A stretch of DNA of 35,997 nucleotides from Gammaproteobacteria bacterium (lineage in GTDB: Bacteria; Pseudomonadota; Gammaproteobacteria; JACCYU01): positions 1-35,997 of the forward strand of contig JACCYU010000154.1 of NCBI GenBank assembly GCA_013696315.1. The letters run 5' to 3'. Every line of letters begins with the position of its first letter. The first letter of the stretch is position 1. A model generated the notes under the pieces. It saw nothing but the letters and a program-made list of their open reading frames with translations. It did not search any database and was not told where the DNA came from. This document shows, piece by piece, positions 16,082 to 22,872 of this stretch. A program made the translations under genes and the position numbers.

Positions 16082-16966
16082 TTACTTACGTCGGCTCTTT
16101 GAGGGCCAGGGCAGAATGCCGTCAAGCTCCTCCAATAGTGGCTCCTCGTTGTCTGCATCGTCATCATGGGTATGCCCGACGCACCTTAAGCTGTCATCGA
16201 ACCAAATGAGTGACAGGCACTGATCCCACTCTCGTACGAGCATCGCCTCCTCGGCTAACAAGTCGTAGTTCTTGACGCCATTCGAGAACCAGATATCTAC
16301 GGGAATTTCATCATAGTCTTCGATCTTCGCCCCCTCTTTGATCAGCTTGTGGGCGACGCTGCTTTGAGGCGCAGGGTTCCCAATCCCGATCCATCCCTTC
16401 ATTTCCCGGAGTAACCTCGACCTTGATGCGTAACGAACCTTACCGTTCTCGATCAAGACAAAAGCGCACGGGACATCGCAGCTGGCGGCGAAGCGGGAGC
16501 CAGTCGAGCTTACGGACGCCTCATATTTGGCCGCCAGTTGCTTAATGGCATCTAGAGATACATCCAGATCATCGATATCCCTCTTAAACATGTCGTACGG
16601 CAAGAGGCATTCAGCCGCAAAGACATCACATAAGATCTCTTCTTTGGGGCGCGACCGATAACTGATGAGATCCGACGTGCTTATATTCTCTCCGTGATGT
16701 TGTGAGGAGAGTCCAAGCACGATATGCGCGATTTCATGCAGCACTGTGAAGCGTTGTCGCTCCTCTCTGTGGTTCCCGTTCACGGTGATGATGTTCTTGC
16801 TACGAAGGGAAAACGTTTGTCCTGATTCTGCGTCATCCAGGTCGTAACATATTTTGATCTTGGCGTTCGCGGCAGCAGCAAGACGCTCGATATCAACCGG
16901 AACGGAATCGATACCCGCGTCCCTTACAAACTGACGTGCCTTCAGGACGGCTGTGAATTCGTCCAA
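16082..16966 (-). CDS. capP: ImmA/IrrE-type metallopeptidase, CapP-like CBASS regulator
   Basis: 294 aa. The zinc motif is HEIAH (residues 77-81), with the third ligand region EEILCDVFAAECLLP (about 109-123). Cys113 sits beside the metal site; from memory, CapP proteins use such a Cys as a switch. The last 150 residues form a sensor-like region ending in an acidic stretch (THDDDADNEEP). The TTG start abuts the stop of the upstream HTH gene, so the pair is one operon. It is divergent from the CBASS operon. In described CapH-CapP pairs, the protease cleaves the HTH repressor on DNA damage or infection and so induces CBASS; that role is inferred here from motif and position. Confidence 0.8.
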   Translation of the reverse strand: MDEFTAVLKARQFVRDAGIDSVPVDIERLAAAANAKIKICYDLDDAESGQTFSLRSKNIITVNGNHREERQRFTVLHEIAHIVLGLSSQHHGENISTSDLISYRSRPKEEILCDVFAAECLLPYDMFKRDIDDLDVSLDAIKQLAAKYEASVSSTGSRFAASCDVPCAFVLIENGKVRYASRSRLLREMKGWIGIGNPAPQSSVAHKLIKEGAKIEDYDEIPVDIWFSNGVKNYDLLAEEAMLVREWDQCLSLIWFDDSLRCVGHTHDDDADNEEPLLEELDGILPWPSKSRRK

Positions 16967-17350
16967 TTAATCGTCCTGCTCTCCGAGAAATGCGTTCAGG
17001 CGATCCGCCTGTCTCCGCCAGTCATCGGGCGTTTCCGGGCGTTTTCCCCGGAAGCTCATCTGCGCCAAGGGTTCAAGAAGCTCTAAAGGCCGATCCTCAT
17101 CCTTGATAAAAACGTCAATGAGCTGCTCGTTCATTGTCTTCCCAACAAGCAAGCGCAGCAGGCGTGCGCGGCGGGAACTAAGTTTCAGAGTGCGCGCGAA
17201 TGATTCGACGACTTCCCCTGATGGGGAGGTCTTCTCACCCTTCTCCAGCCGGTGAATATAGGCGTGGTCAATCTCGCACAATTTTCCGAACTCGCGAAGG
17301 CTCAAGCCGCGCTCTTCACGAAACATTCTTAGGGCGTAGCCAAAAGACAT
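16967..17350 (-). CDS. capH: XRE-family HTH repressor, CapH-like
   Basis: 127 aa from the ATG at 17350, preceded by AGGAG at 5 bases; an in-frame start 6 codons earlier lacks this. The N-terminal XRE HTH (LREFGKLCEIDHAYIHRLEKGEK, about residues 16-40) is followed by a helical extension (SRRARLLRLLVGK) and a C-terminal acidic/basic tail. It pairs with the ImmA/IrrE protease as substrate and repressor, as in CapH-CapP and ImmR-ImmA. It likely binds the GTTGT/ACAAC repeats in its own upstream region and represses both itself and the CBASS operon. Confidence 0.78.
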   Translation of the reverse strand: MSFGYALRMFREERGLSLREFGKLCEIDHAYIHRLEKGEKTSPSGEVVESFARTLKLSSRRARLLRLLVGKTMNEQLIDVFIKDEDRPLELLEPLAQMSFRGKRPETPDDWRRQADRLNAFLGEQDD

Positions 17351-17389
17351 CTGGGCTCCTCTTGACAAAACGGAGAACTATTCTAGTGT

Positions 17390-17484
17390 GTTGTCCACAT
17401 AAACAACGGCATGGCGCGCAAGCACACTTGATAATATCAGAAACGTGTGATGTTTCCAGTAATATGTTGTTGTTTCAGACAACA
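17390..17484. promoter_or_regulatory. Intergenic operator candidates between capH and the CBASS operon
   Basis: Two inverted repeats share the TTGT/ACAA half-site: GTTGT-N8-ACAAC at 17390-17407 and TGTTGT-N5-ACAACA at 17468-17484. The first overlaps a plausible minus-strand promoter for capH (TTGTTT, 15 bases, TAGAAT). The second lies 55 bases before the first CBASS gene. Another small repeat (GAAAC-N7-GTTTC) lies between them. This suits autorepression plus control of the operon by the XRE protein. Confidence 0.55.
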
Positions 17485-17539
17485 CAAGAGCTAAACGGAC
17501 GGCCTTCAACAAGCCGTTTGTGCGATAGGAGATGAAACT

Positions 17540-17722
17540 ATGAGCAATAAATCATGGAAACCAGGAGAGAAAGCGCCGCGTTCCGGCCAGTACCAGGTAG
17601 TCAGGCCGCGTGGCGGGAAGGGGCCAGAGCGCACCGTCGTGAAGGACGAACCCTTTCCGCCGACGTTTGGCCGAGGCCATCGGTACATACTCGTTGATCC
17701 CACCAAAACCAAGCGGAGGTGA
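17540..17722 (+). CDS. YjzC-like small protein, first gene of the CBASS operon
   Basis: 60 aa. AGGAG lies 8 bases before the ATG. WKPGEKAPRSGQY at the N terminus, ERTVVKDEPFPPTFG in the middle and a basic end (DPTKTKRR) resemble the small YjzC family known from Bacillus and scattered Proteobacteria; no function is established for it. It is the promoter-proximal gene, its stop sits in the loop of the hairpin that carries the phospholipase ribosome-binding site, and it is conserved in frame. It is not a standard CBASS component. It could be a co-factor, an antitoxin-like brake, or mainly a leader cistron. Confidence 0.75.
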   Translation: MSNKSWKPGEKAPRSGQYQVVRPRGGKGPERTVVKDEPFPPTFGRGHRYILVDPTKTKRR

Positions 17723-17727
17723 CTCCG
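17714..17727 (+). promoter_or_regulatory. Hairpin holding the capV Shine-Dalgarno and upstream stop
   Basis: CGGAG (17714-17718) pairs with CTCCG (17723-17727) around the GNRA-type tetraloop GTGA. The Shine-Dalgarno GGAGGTGA (17715-17722) and the TGA stop of the 60-aa gene (17720-17722) both lie inside it. The ATG follows at 17731. A ribosome terminating on the small gene would melt the stem, so capV translation should depend on translation of the upstream gene. Confidence 0.6.
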
Positions 17728-17730
17728 CTG

Positions 17731-18768
17731 ATGGCCGGCAAAGAAGAATCTGAACAGCCGAAACGCCGCATCCTTTGTATTGATGGCGGCGGCATCCTCG
17801 GTACATTCCCGGCGGCCTTTCTCGCTGGCCTGGAACCGGATGTCGATCGCCCGATCGGTTCATATTTCGATCTGATCGCCGGCACCTCGACCGGCGGCAT
17901 CATCGCCATCGGTCTCGCGATGGGGCTGCGCGCCTCGGAGCTTCTCGATCTCTACGAAAAACGTGGTCCGGAAATCTTCGGCCAAGGGCGTGGGCCGGTC
18001 GCGGACTTCATCTTCGACAAGCTGCGGTTCGCGCGAAGGCTTGTTGTGAACAAGCACGATTCCGGGCCGTTACGATCCGTTCTCGAAGACACGCTCGGGG
18101 GCAAGCGGGTTGGCGACGCCGCAACGCGGCTGCTTATCCCGGCATGGAACCCGGTCGCGCGGTCTGTCTATATCTACAAGACCGCGCATCACGCACGCCT
18201 TCGCAACGATTACAAATGCCTGGCCGTCGATGTCGCGATGGCGACCGCTGCTGCACCGACCTACTTCCGCCAGCACGTCACGCAGCACGCCGTTGGCCTC
18301 ACCGACGGCGGCACATGGGCGAACAACCAGGTCGCGCTCGCCGTGGTGGAAGCGATCACGCTTCTCGGCTGGCCACGCGATTCCCTTCAGGTTCTCAGTC
18401 TGGGTTGCCTGGACGAGACCTATACGATTCGCAAATGGGCCGGGATCGGAACGCTCGGCTCGAAAGTCATCAAGCTGTTCATGGACGGGCAGTCGCACGG
18501 TGCGATGGGGATCGCCAAGCTGCTCACAGGTCACGAGCACGAGCGGACGGCCATTCACCGGATCAATCACCCGGTCCCTTACAACGCCTACAAGATGGAC
18601 GACACGCGCGTCATTCAGGATCTCAAGGGGCTGGGCCATTCCTTCGCACGCGATCGACAACCGGTTCTCGATCCCGTGTTCTTCAGCCATCCGGCCGACG
18701 CGTTCATGCCGGTCTACGCGCTGAATGAAGAGCCGGGTGTGACATCAAGAGAGAGGTTGTCGGCATGA
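17731..18768 (+). CDS. capV: Patatin-like phospholipase, CapV-type CBASS effector
   Basis: 345 aa from the ATG at 17731 (GGAGGTG 9 bases upstream); a GTG at 17719 overlapping the previous stop is the alternative. The patatin fold shows an oxyanion motif DGGGILG (18-24), nucleophile GTSTGG with Ser53, and catalytic Asp in TDGG (Asp192). CapV enzymes are activated by the cyclic dinucleotide or trinucleotide of the partner CD-NTase and degrade membrane phospholipids, killing the infected cell. The oxyanion motif has Leu where DGGGxRG proteins usually have Arg. Its stop overlaps the CD-NTase start by 4 nt (ATGA). Confidence 0.9.
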   Translation: MAGKEESEQPKRRILCIDGGGILGTFPAAFLAGLEPDVDRPIGSYFDLIAGTSTGGIIAIGLAMGLRASELLDLYEKRGPEIFGQGRGPVADFIFDKLRFARRLVVNKHDSGPLRSVLEDTLGGKRVGDAATRLLIPAWNPVARSVYIYKTAHHARLRNDYKCLAVDVAMATAAAPTYFRQHVTQHAVGLTDGGTWANNQVALAVVEAITLLGWPRDSLQVLSLGCLDETYTIRKWAGIGTLGSKVIKLFMDGQSHGAMGIAKLLTGHEHERTAIHRINHPVPYNAYKMDDTRVIQDLKGLGHSFARDRQPVLDPVFFSHPADAFMPVYALNEEPGVTSRERLSA

Positions 18769-19967
18769 CGATTGATATGAAGAAGTATTCGGCGTTCCTC
18801 GAACAGGTCGCAAGCGAGATCGACATCCCGCCCGGCAAGTATCAGGATGCTGTGGACCGCTATCAGGCCGTAGGACGCTGGCTTGAAGAGGGCGAATATC
18901 CCGGATGCCAGGGCGAACTCAGCATCTGCGTACAAGGATCGTTTCGCCTGGGAACGGTCACCCGGCCGATTCGCGATGGAATCGAGGCGTGCTACGACAT
19001 CGACCTCGTGTGCGAGTTGCCGTTGCGCAAGAAAGAGACCACGCCGCAAGCCATCAAGTCCATGGTCGGCGACCGGCTCCGCGAACACGGAACCTACAAG
19101 AAGTTGCTCGATCCCGAAGGCCGGCGCTGCTGGACGCTCGAATACGCCGAGCAGGACGGCGTGGGATTTCATCTGGACGTGCTGCCCGCCGTTCCCGACG
19201 CGCGCGGACTGCTCGACACCGCCGTCGCGATCACGAAGAAGGCGGACACCATCTATTCGTGGTCGGCAAGCAATCCCCGTGGCTACGGGGTGTGGTTCGA
19301 CGGCAAGAACGCCGTGGCGTTCTCCCGGGTGGTCGTCGAGCAGAAGCAGGATATCCGGCGCCGCGCATCCCTGATCTACGCGAGCATCGACATGGTTCCC
19401 GACCAGTTGGTCCGCACGCCGCTCCAGCGTTCGATCCAGCTCATGAAGCGCCACCGCGATCTGCGCTTCAATCATCATGATCGGGTCGACTACGCACCGA
19501 TCTCGATTATCATTACGACGCTCGCCGCGTATCTCTACGGCAACGAGCCGGTTGTGTATTCGGCTCTGTCAGGGATCGTCGGAAAGCTCCAGGCGCATGC
19601 AGCGCTCGTCGAGGGCAAGGCCATCGACCGCTCGCTGGCGGCGATGGGATTGATCCAGAGACGGCCGGATGGCACGTGGTACATCGGCAATCCCGTCAAC
19701 CCGGACGAGAATTTTGCGGACCGCTGGCATGAAGACAACCACGCCCGCGCCCGCGCCTTCTTCGCATGGGTGGATGCGCTCCAGAAGGATCTGCTGAACA
19801 TCCTGGGCGAGACGACTCCGCGTCTGCTCAAGGAGCATCTGGGCCGCGCATTGGGCAAGGCGGCTGTAACGAGGCATCTCGATATCCCGGTTCCGCCCGC
19901 TGCGGCCATCGACACGCCGCCGCGCATTCACGTCGCCAGTCCCGCGAAACCGTGGAGGGAGGCGTGA
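18765..19967 (+). CDS. CD-NTase (cGAS/DncV-like nucleotidyltransferase)
   Basis: 400 aa. The catalytic core is intact: VQGSFRLGT with Gly-Ser at 58-59, DID at 78-80, and the third carboxylate in FHLDVLP (Asp138). The C-terminal helical domain contains TPLQRSIQLMKRHRD and the AHAALVEGKAID region typical of the family. AGAGAGG lies 8 bases before the ATG. The enzyme should make the cyclic oligonucleotide that activates the phospholipase; the nucleotide product cannot be told from sequence. The last residues are Pro-rich and end PWREA, so the C terminus is Ala rather than Gly, which matters if the E2 protein conjugates it. Confidence 0.9.
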   Translation: MTIDMKKYSAFLEQVASEIDIPPGKYQDAVDRYQAVGRWLEEGEYPGCQGELSICVQGSFRLGTVTRPIRDGIEACYDIDLVCELPLRKKETTPQAIKSMVGDRLREHGTYKKLLDPEGRRCWTLEYAEQDGVGFHLDVLPAVPDARGLLDTAVAITKKADTIYSWSASNPRGYGVWFDGKNAVAFSRVVVEQKQDIRRRASLIYASIDMVPDQLVRTPLQRSIQLMKRHRDLRFNHHDRVDYAPISIIITTLAAYLYGNEPVVYSALSGIVGKLQAHAALVEGKAIDRSLAAMGLIQRRPDGTWYIGNPVNPDENFADRWHEDNHARARAFFAWVDALQKDLLNILGETTPRLLKEHLGRALGKAAVTRHLDIPVPPAAAIDTPPRIHVASPAKPWREA

Positions 19968-20695
19968 CGGAGGATTTGCGGCGGCAAATCTCCGAACTCA
20001 TCGCCGTTCACAAGAGACTCATCAACGTGCTCGAACGCGGTACGGAAACCATCGTATCCGGTGCGCTGCCGTTCGAGGCGTCCGCCGACGGATTCGAGAC
20101 GATCGCGGATAGGTTTGAGATCGAACTGGCTATACCAGATGCCTTTCCGGACATGCTTCCGCGCGTAAGGGAAACGGCTGGCAGGATCGAGCGAAGCTAC
20201 CCGCATATTAATGTAGAGGGGACGCTCTGTCTTGCGATTCCGGTTGAACAACGCCGGATTTTCTTCGAGCAGCGCTCTTTGTTGGGATTTGTGAACCGGC
20301 TGGTTATCCCTTATCTATACGGTTACTGCCATTGGAATCAGTGCGGTCGACATCCCTTCGATGAGGAAAAGCACGGCGCCGAAGGAATTGTTCAATACTA
20401 CATCGGAAAGCTGCACCTGGCGGATGAACTAGCGGTGTTGGGCGTCGTTTGCTTCCTTTATGAGCACGGTTACCGGGGCCATCATCCCTGTCCGTGCGGG
20501 AGCGGGCTGAAGGTCCGGAGCTGTCATGCTTCCGCGCTGCGTAGTCTTGATCAACATCATACTTCACAAACCATTTGTCACGATTTCTTGTGCGTGTTTG
20601 AAGTCTGCTTCAGTAGGTTTCAGGCTGGTCAGTTCTCCTTCCCAAGACCGCTCAGGAATCAGATCTGTCGCATCCTTAACAAGATTAAAGGCTAG
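19964..20695 (+). CDS. E2-like CBASS accessory protein with SEC-C-type motif
   Basis: 243 aa from the GTG that overlaps the CD-NTase stop by 4 nt. The E2-like core has an FEIELAIPDAFPD strand and HINVEGTLCLAIP, where Cys89 matches the catalytic Cys of bacterial E2 proteins. After a helical part (DELAVLGVVCFLYEHGYRG) comes HPCPCGSGLKVRSCH (175-188), a SEC-C-type zinc motif. No E1 or JAB gene follows, so this is the E2-only (type II-short) layout, where E2 is thought to modify or hold the CD-NTase. The 55 residues after the SEC-C motif are Cys/Phe-rich and unlike the rest; the true end is probably near residue 195, with a junction into foreign sequence. Confidence 0.8.
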   Translation: MTEDLRRQISELIAVHKRLINVLERGTETIVSGALPFEASADGFETIADRFEIELAIPDAFPDMLPRVRETAGRIERSYPHINVEGTLCLAIPVEQRRIFFEQRSLLGFVNRLVIPYLYGYCHWNQCGRHPFDEEKHGAEGIVQYYIGKLHLADELAVLGVVCFLYEHGYRGHHPCPCGSGLKVRSCHASALRSLDQHHTSQTICHDFLCVFEVCFSRFQAGQFSFPRPLRNQICRILNKIKG

Positions 20696-20770
20696 CTGTT
20701 CCCGCGCGGAGCTGGGCCTGCGTCGATCAGTCGCGCCCAGCACTTCCCATTTCCGTTGAGATGCATTCGG
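20564..20770 (-). other. Antisense open frame, likely gene remnant
   Basis: Read on the minus strand this stretch encodes normal-looking protein (REQLAFNLVKDATDLIPERS, then ADFKHAQEIVTNGL, stop at 20564-20566) with an upstream stop near 20771 and no ATG. It overlaps the doubtful C-terminal tail of the E2 gene. It may be the tail of a lost gene joined to the island end. Possible GTG start at 20743. No family recognised. Confidence 0.3.
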
Positions 20771-20814
20771 CTATTCCCTACTGACCGGCCCGCAGCAGCA
20801 TGCTACATAGTAGA

Positions 20815-20834
20815 TTTGGCGCAATTTTGGCGCA
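20815..20834 (+). repeat. Right arm-type repeats TTTGGCGCA x2
   Basis: TTTGGCGCA at 20815-20823 and 20826-20834, period 11, same strand and spacing as the left pair at 10567-10586. It lies 119 bp inside attR. The 368-bp gene-free stretch 20696-21063 otherwise holds only attR and the second element's repeats. Confidence 0.6.
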
Positions 20835-20952
20835 GTACGCAACAAGAAAAGGCCGCAAACCACAAAAGGGCGCAAGCATGCCTGCGTACTAAGCCGTTGA
20901 ATACATTGTTATCATCTGTGGTAAGTTGTTGTAAATAGTGGTAAAAGGCCGT

Positions 20953-20998
20953 CTCTGACTCCGTTAACCGAGGTTCGAATCCTCGTCCCCCAGCCAAT
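20953..20998 (+). repeat. attR: 46-bp copy of the tRNA-Gln 3' half
   Basis: Identical to 10478-10523. It lacks the 5' half of the tRNA, so it is not a functional tRNA gene. It marks the right border of the island. Confidence 0.93.
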
Positions 20999-21044
20999 TA
21001 AATCAATAGCTTGCCTGTACCCTCGCGACGTGCATCATCATAGT

Positions 21045-21063
21045 TGCAACCCAACTGCAACCC
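21045..21063 (+). repeat. TGCAACCC x2, arm-site candidate of the second integrase
   Basis: TGCAACCC at 21045-21052 and 21056-21063, period 11, between attR and the 3' end of the second integrase gene. This repeats the layout seen for the first integrase. Confidence 0.45.
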
Positions 21064-21855
21064 TTAGGGCTTGAGATAAAAAGCGGCATGGAGCGCCGCG
21101 TTTAATTTGCTGGCGGCTTCCTCTTGAATGCCTGGCAACACATGCGAGTAGGTGTCCAAGGTGATGGCAATTGTTGAGTGGCCCAGGCGCTCGGAGACAA
21201 CCTTGGGATGGACACCTTGACGTAGCAATTGCGTGGCGTGCGAATGTCTTAAGTCATGAAGGCGTAGAGTCTGCAAGCCTGCTTTTCTAACCAGCTTGCG
21301 ATAAGCCATCGTGAGCGCGTTGGGCGGCCATACACTGCCATCCTCCCGCGCGAAAACGAGGCCCTGATCCTTATACGCGGGCCCGATCATCAAACGCGCC
21401 TTTTTCTGCTCGATATCGTGGACACGTAGAGCATCCATCGTCATGGTAAGTAGGGCGATGGTGCGCTGACTCTTTTTCGTTTTGGGTTTCTTGAACTGGA
21501 TACACCCGCGGGTTTGTTCGACCGTTTGGCGGACGGTCAACATTGCGCGTACTAGATCTACATCCTGCCAGCGCACAGCTAGAAGCTCTCCTCGCCGCAG
21601 ACCAGTCGTGACCGCGACCAACAACGGCACGTAGAGGCGCGTTCCTCTCGCCAGATCCAAGAGTATCCCCGTCTCGCGTTCATCTATCGCCCGCATCTCT
21701 CGATGCTCCGGGCGCGGAGTCTCGACGGCATCGGCCGAATTCCGTACAACGAGACGCCACTTTACCGCCGTCTTAAGTGCGAGCTTTAGTACCCGGTGGT
21801 GCTGCAGCAAAGTCTTTTCCGAACGCCGGCCGAGCTTTGGCATAGTGCCCCCCAT
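21064..21855 (-). pseudogene. Second tyrosine integrase, N-terminal domain missing
   Basis: 263 codons. They hold the second half of the core-binding domain and a full catalytic domain: TTGLRRGELLAVRW, LHDLRHSHATQLLRQG, ERLGHSTIAITLDTYSHVLPG with the Tyr. The arm-binding and early core-binding regions, about 110-120 residues in relatives, are absent; the frame starts at MGGTMPKLGRRSEKT. Its 3' end points at attR, so it belongs to another element that used the same tRNA-Gln site. The start is 5 bp from the Fic fragment, which is also cut at its N terminus. Confidence 0.8.
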
Positions 21856-21860
21856 TTAGT

Positions 21861-22661
21861 CGCAAGTTACTGCTCGAACTGCATACGGTATTGCTCAAGA
21901 GTGGGCGCGGCCAGGACAAAGAGCCAGGACGCATTCGTATAGAGCAAAATTGGATAGGAGTTCACGGACGTCCAATCGAAGAAGCCTTTCATGTACCGCC
22001 AGAAGCACATCTCCTCCCGCAATTTATTGATAACTGGCTGGAATACTATCGCGGAGAATCGCCTGATCCCTTGGTGCAGCTTGCGGTAATTCACGCACAG
22101 TTCGAAATTTTGCATCCATTCATGGATGGCAATGGCCGCATAGGCCGACTGCTTGTCCCGCTGTTCTTGTACGAAAAGCGCATTCTGTCTGAGCCAGTAT
22201 TCTATCTTTCCGCCTATCTTGAAGCGCATCGGGACGAGTATGAGCAGGGGCTACGGGTGCTGTCAGGCCTAGACAGCTGGAATCAGTGGATACTATTCTT
22301 TCTGCGGGCTATCGAGTCGCAGGCCGAGGAGAATGCGGCGAAGGCGCGAGATATACAAACATTGTATGAATCGCTAAAGCGGACAATATTGGATCTCACG
22401 CGGTCACAGTACGCCGTCCCATTGCTGGACGCTATGTTCGCCAAACCCATATTTCGCAGCTCCGAGCTATTCGATCGACCGGAGATGCCGAGCCAGCCCG
22501 CGGTAACTCATATGCTGAACCAGCTTAAGGAAGCTGGTGTGCTTACTTTGGTGCGCGAAGCCGCCGGCCGCCGCCCTCAAGTTTTAATGCTTGAAAAACT
22601 ATTGAGTATTGCCGAAGGAAGAGAAGTGCGCCTGCCCGCGGTCGCCCAAGTGCCTGCCTAA
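21861..22661 (+). pseudogene. Fic-domain protein, N-terminally truncated
   Basis: The frame is open from about 21861, with the first usable start a TTG at 21891. The Fic motif HPFMDGNGRIGR is complete, with the preceding EILHPF helix, and is followed by a C-terminal winged-helix-like part (PAVTHMLNQLKEAGVLTLVRE). Fic proteins transfer AMP to target proteins. Relatives have about 100 more N-terminal residues with an inhibitory helix ahead of GRGQDKEPG; here that part is gone. It is divergent from the truncated integrase. An active fragment is possible if translated, but a remnant is more likely. The 211 bp after it hold no gene I can support. Confidence 0.78.
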
Positions 22662-22872
22662 ATGCAGTTTTCTGGGCGTCTGGCGGGCGGGCAAGCCGGG
22701 CAGGCGCGCCGCCTTTAAGCATAATCGCAATGTGCAAAATTCCCGTTATAATGAACGCTGTTAAACGTCTAATAGGTCGTTTACACAATTGCCTTTCGTT
22801 GAATTTCGCGCTGGATTCTACGCACACTAAGCCTGTCTCTTGCCGCAACGGCTGATTGCCTTAACTGGAGGC

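Larger units (their letters stand above)
10478..20998 (+). mobile_element. tRNA-Gln-integrated genomic island carrying a CBASS locus
   Basis: A 10.5-kb element between two perfect 46-bp copies of the 3' half of tRNA-Gln plus two bases (10478-10523 and 20953-20998). Order inside: tyrosine integrase (frameshifted), hypothetical gene, excisionase-like gene, two small genes, RepA-like ATPase, small gene, amber-interrupted gene, R-M scar, CapP-like and CapH-like genes (minus), then the CBASS operon (plus). Paired TTTGGCGCA repeats lie just inside both ends and are probably integrase arm sites. There are no conjugation or capsid genes, so it is a small integrative or satellite-like island. Broken backbone genes imply it is now fixed unless helped in trans. 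Confidence 0.9.

Noticed and set aside
19964-20695. Ubiquitin-like conjugation (Bil) operon instead of CBASS
   Set aside because: No ubiquitin-like, E1 or JAB gene is present; the CD-NTase and patatin settle the system as CBASS.
20803-20997. Minus-strand 64-aa frame across attR
   Set aside because: It reads through the tRNA copy (AGGRGFEPRLTE), a common artefact of antisense tRNA sequence.
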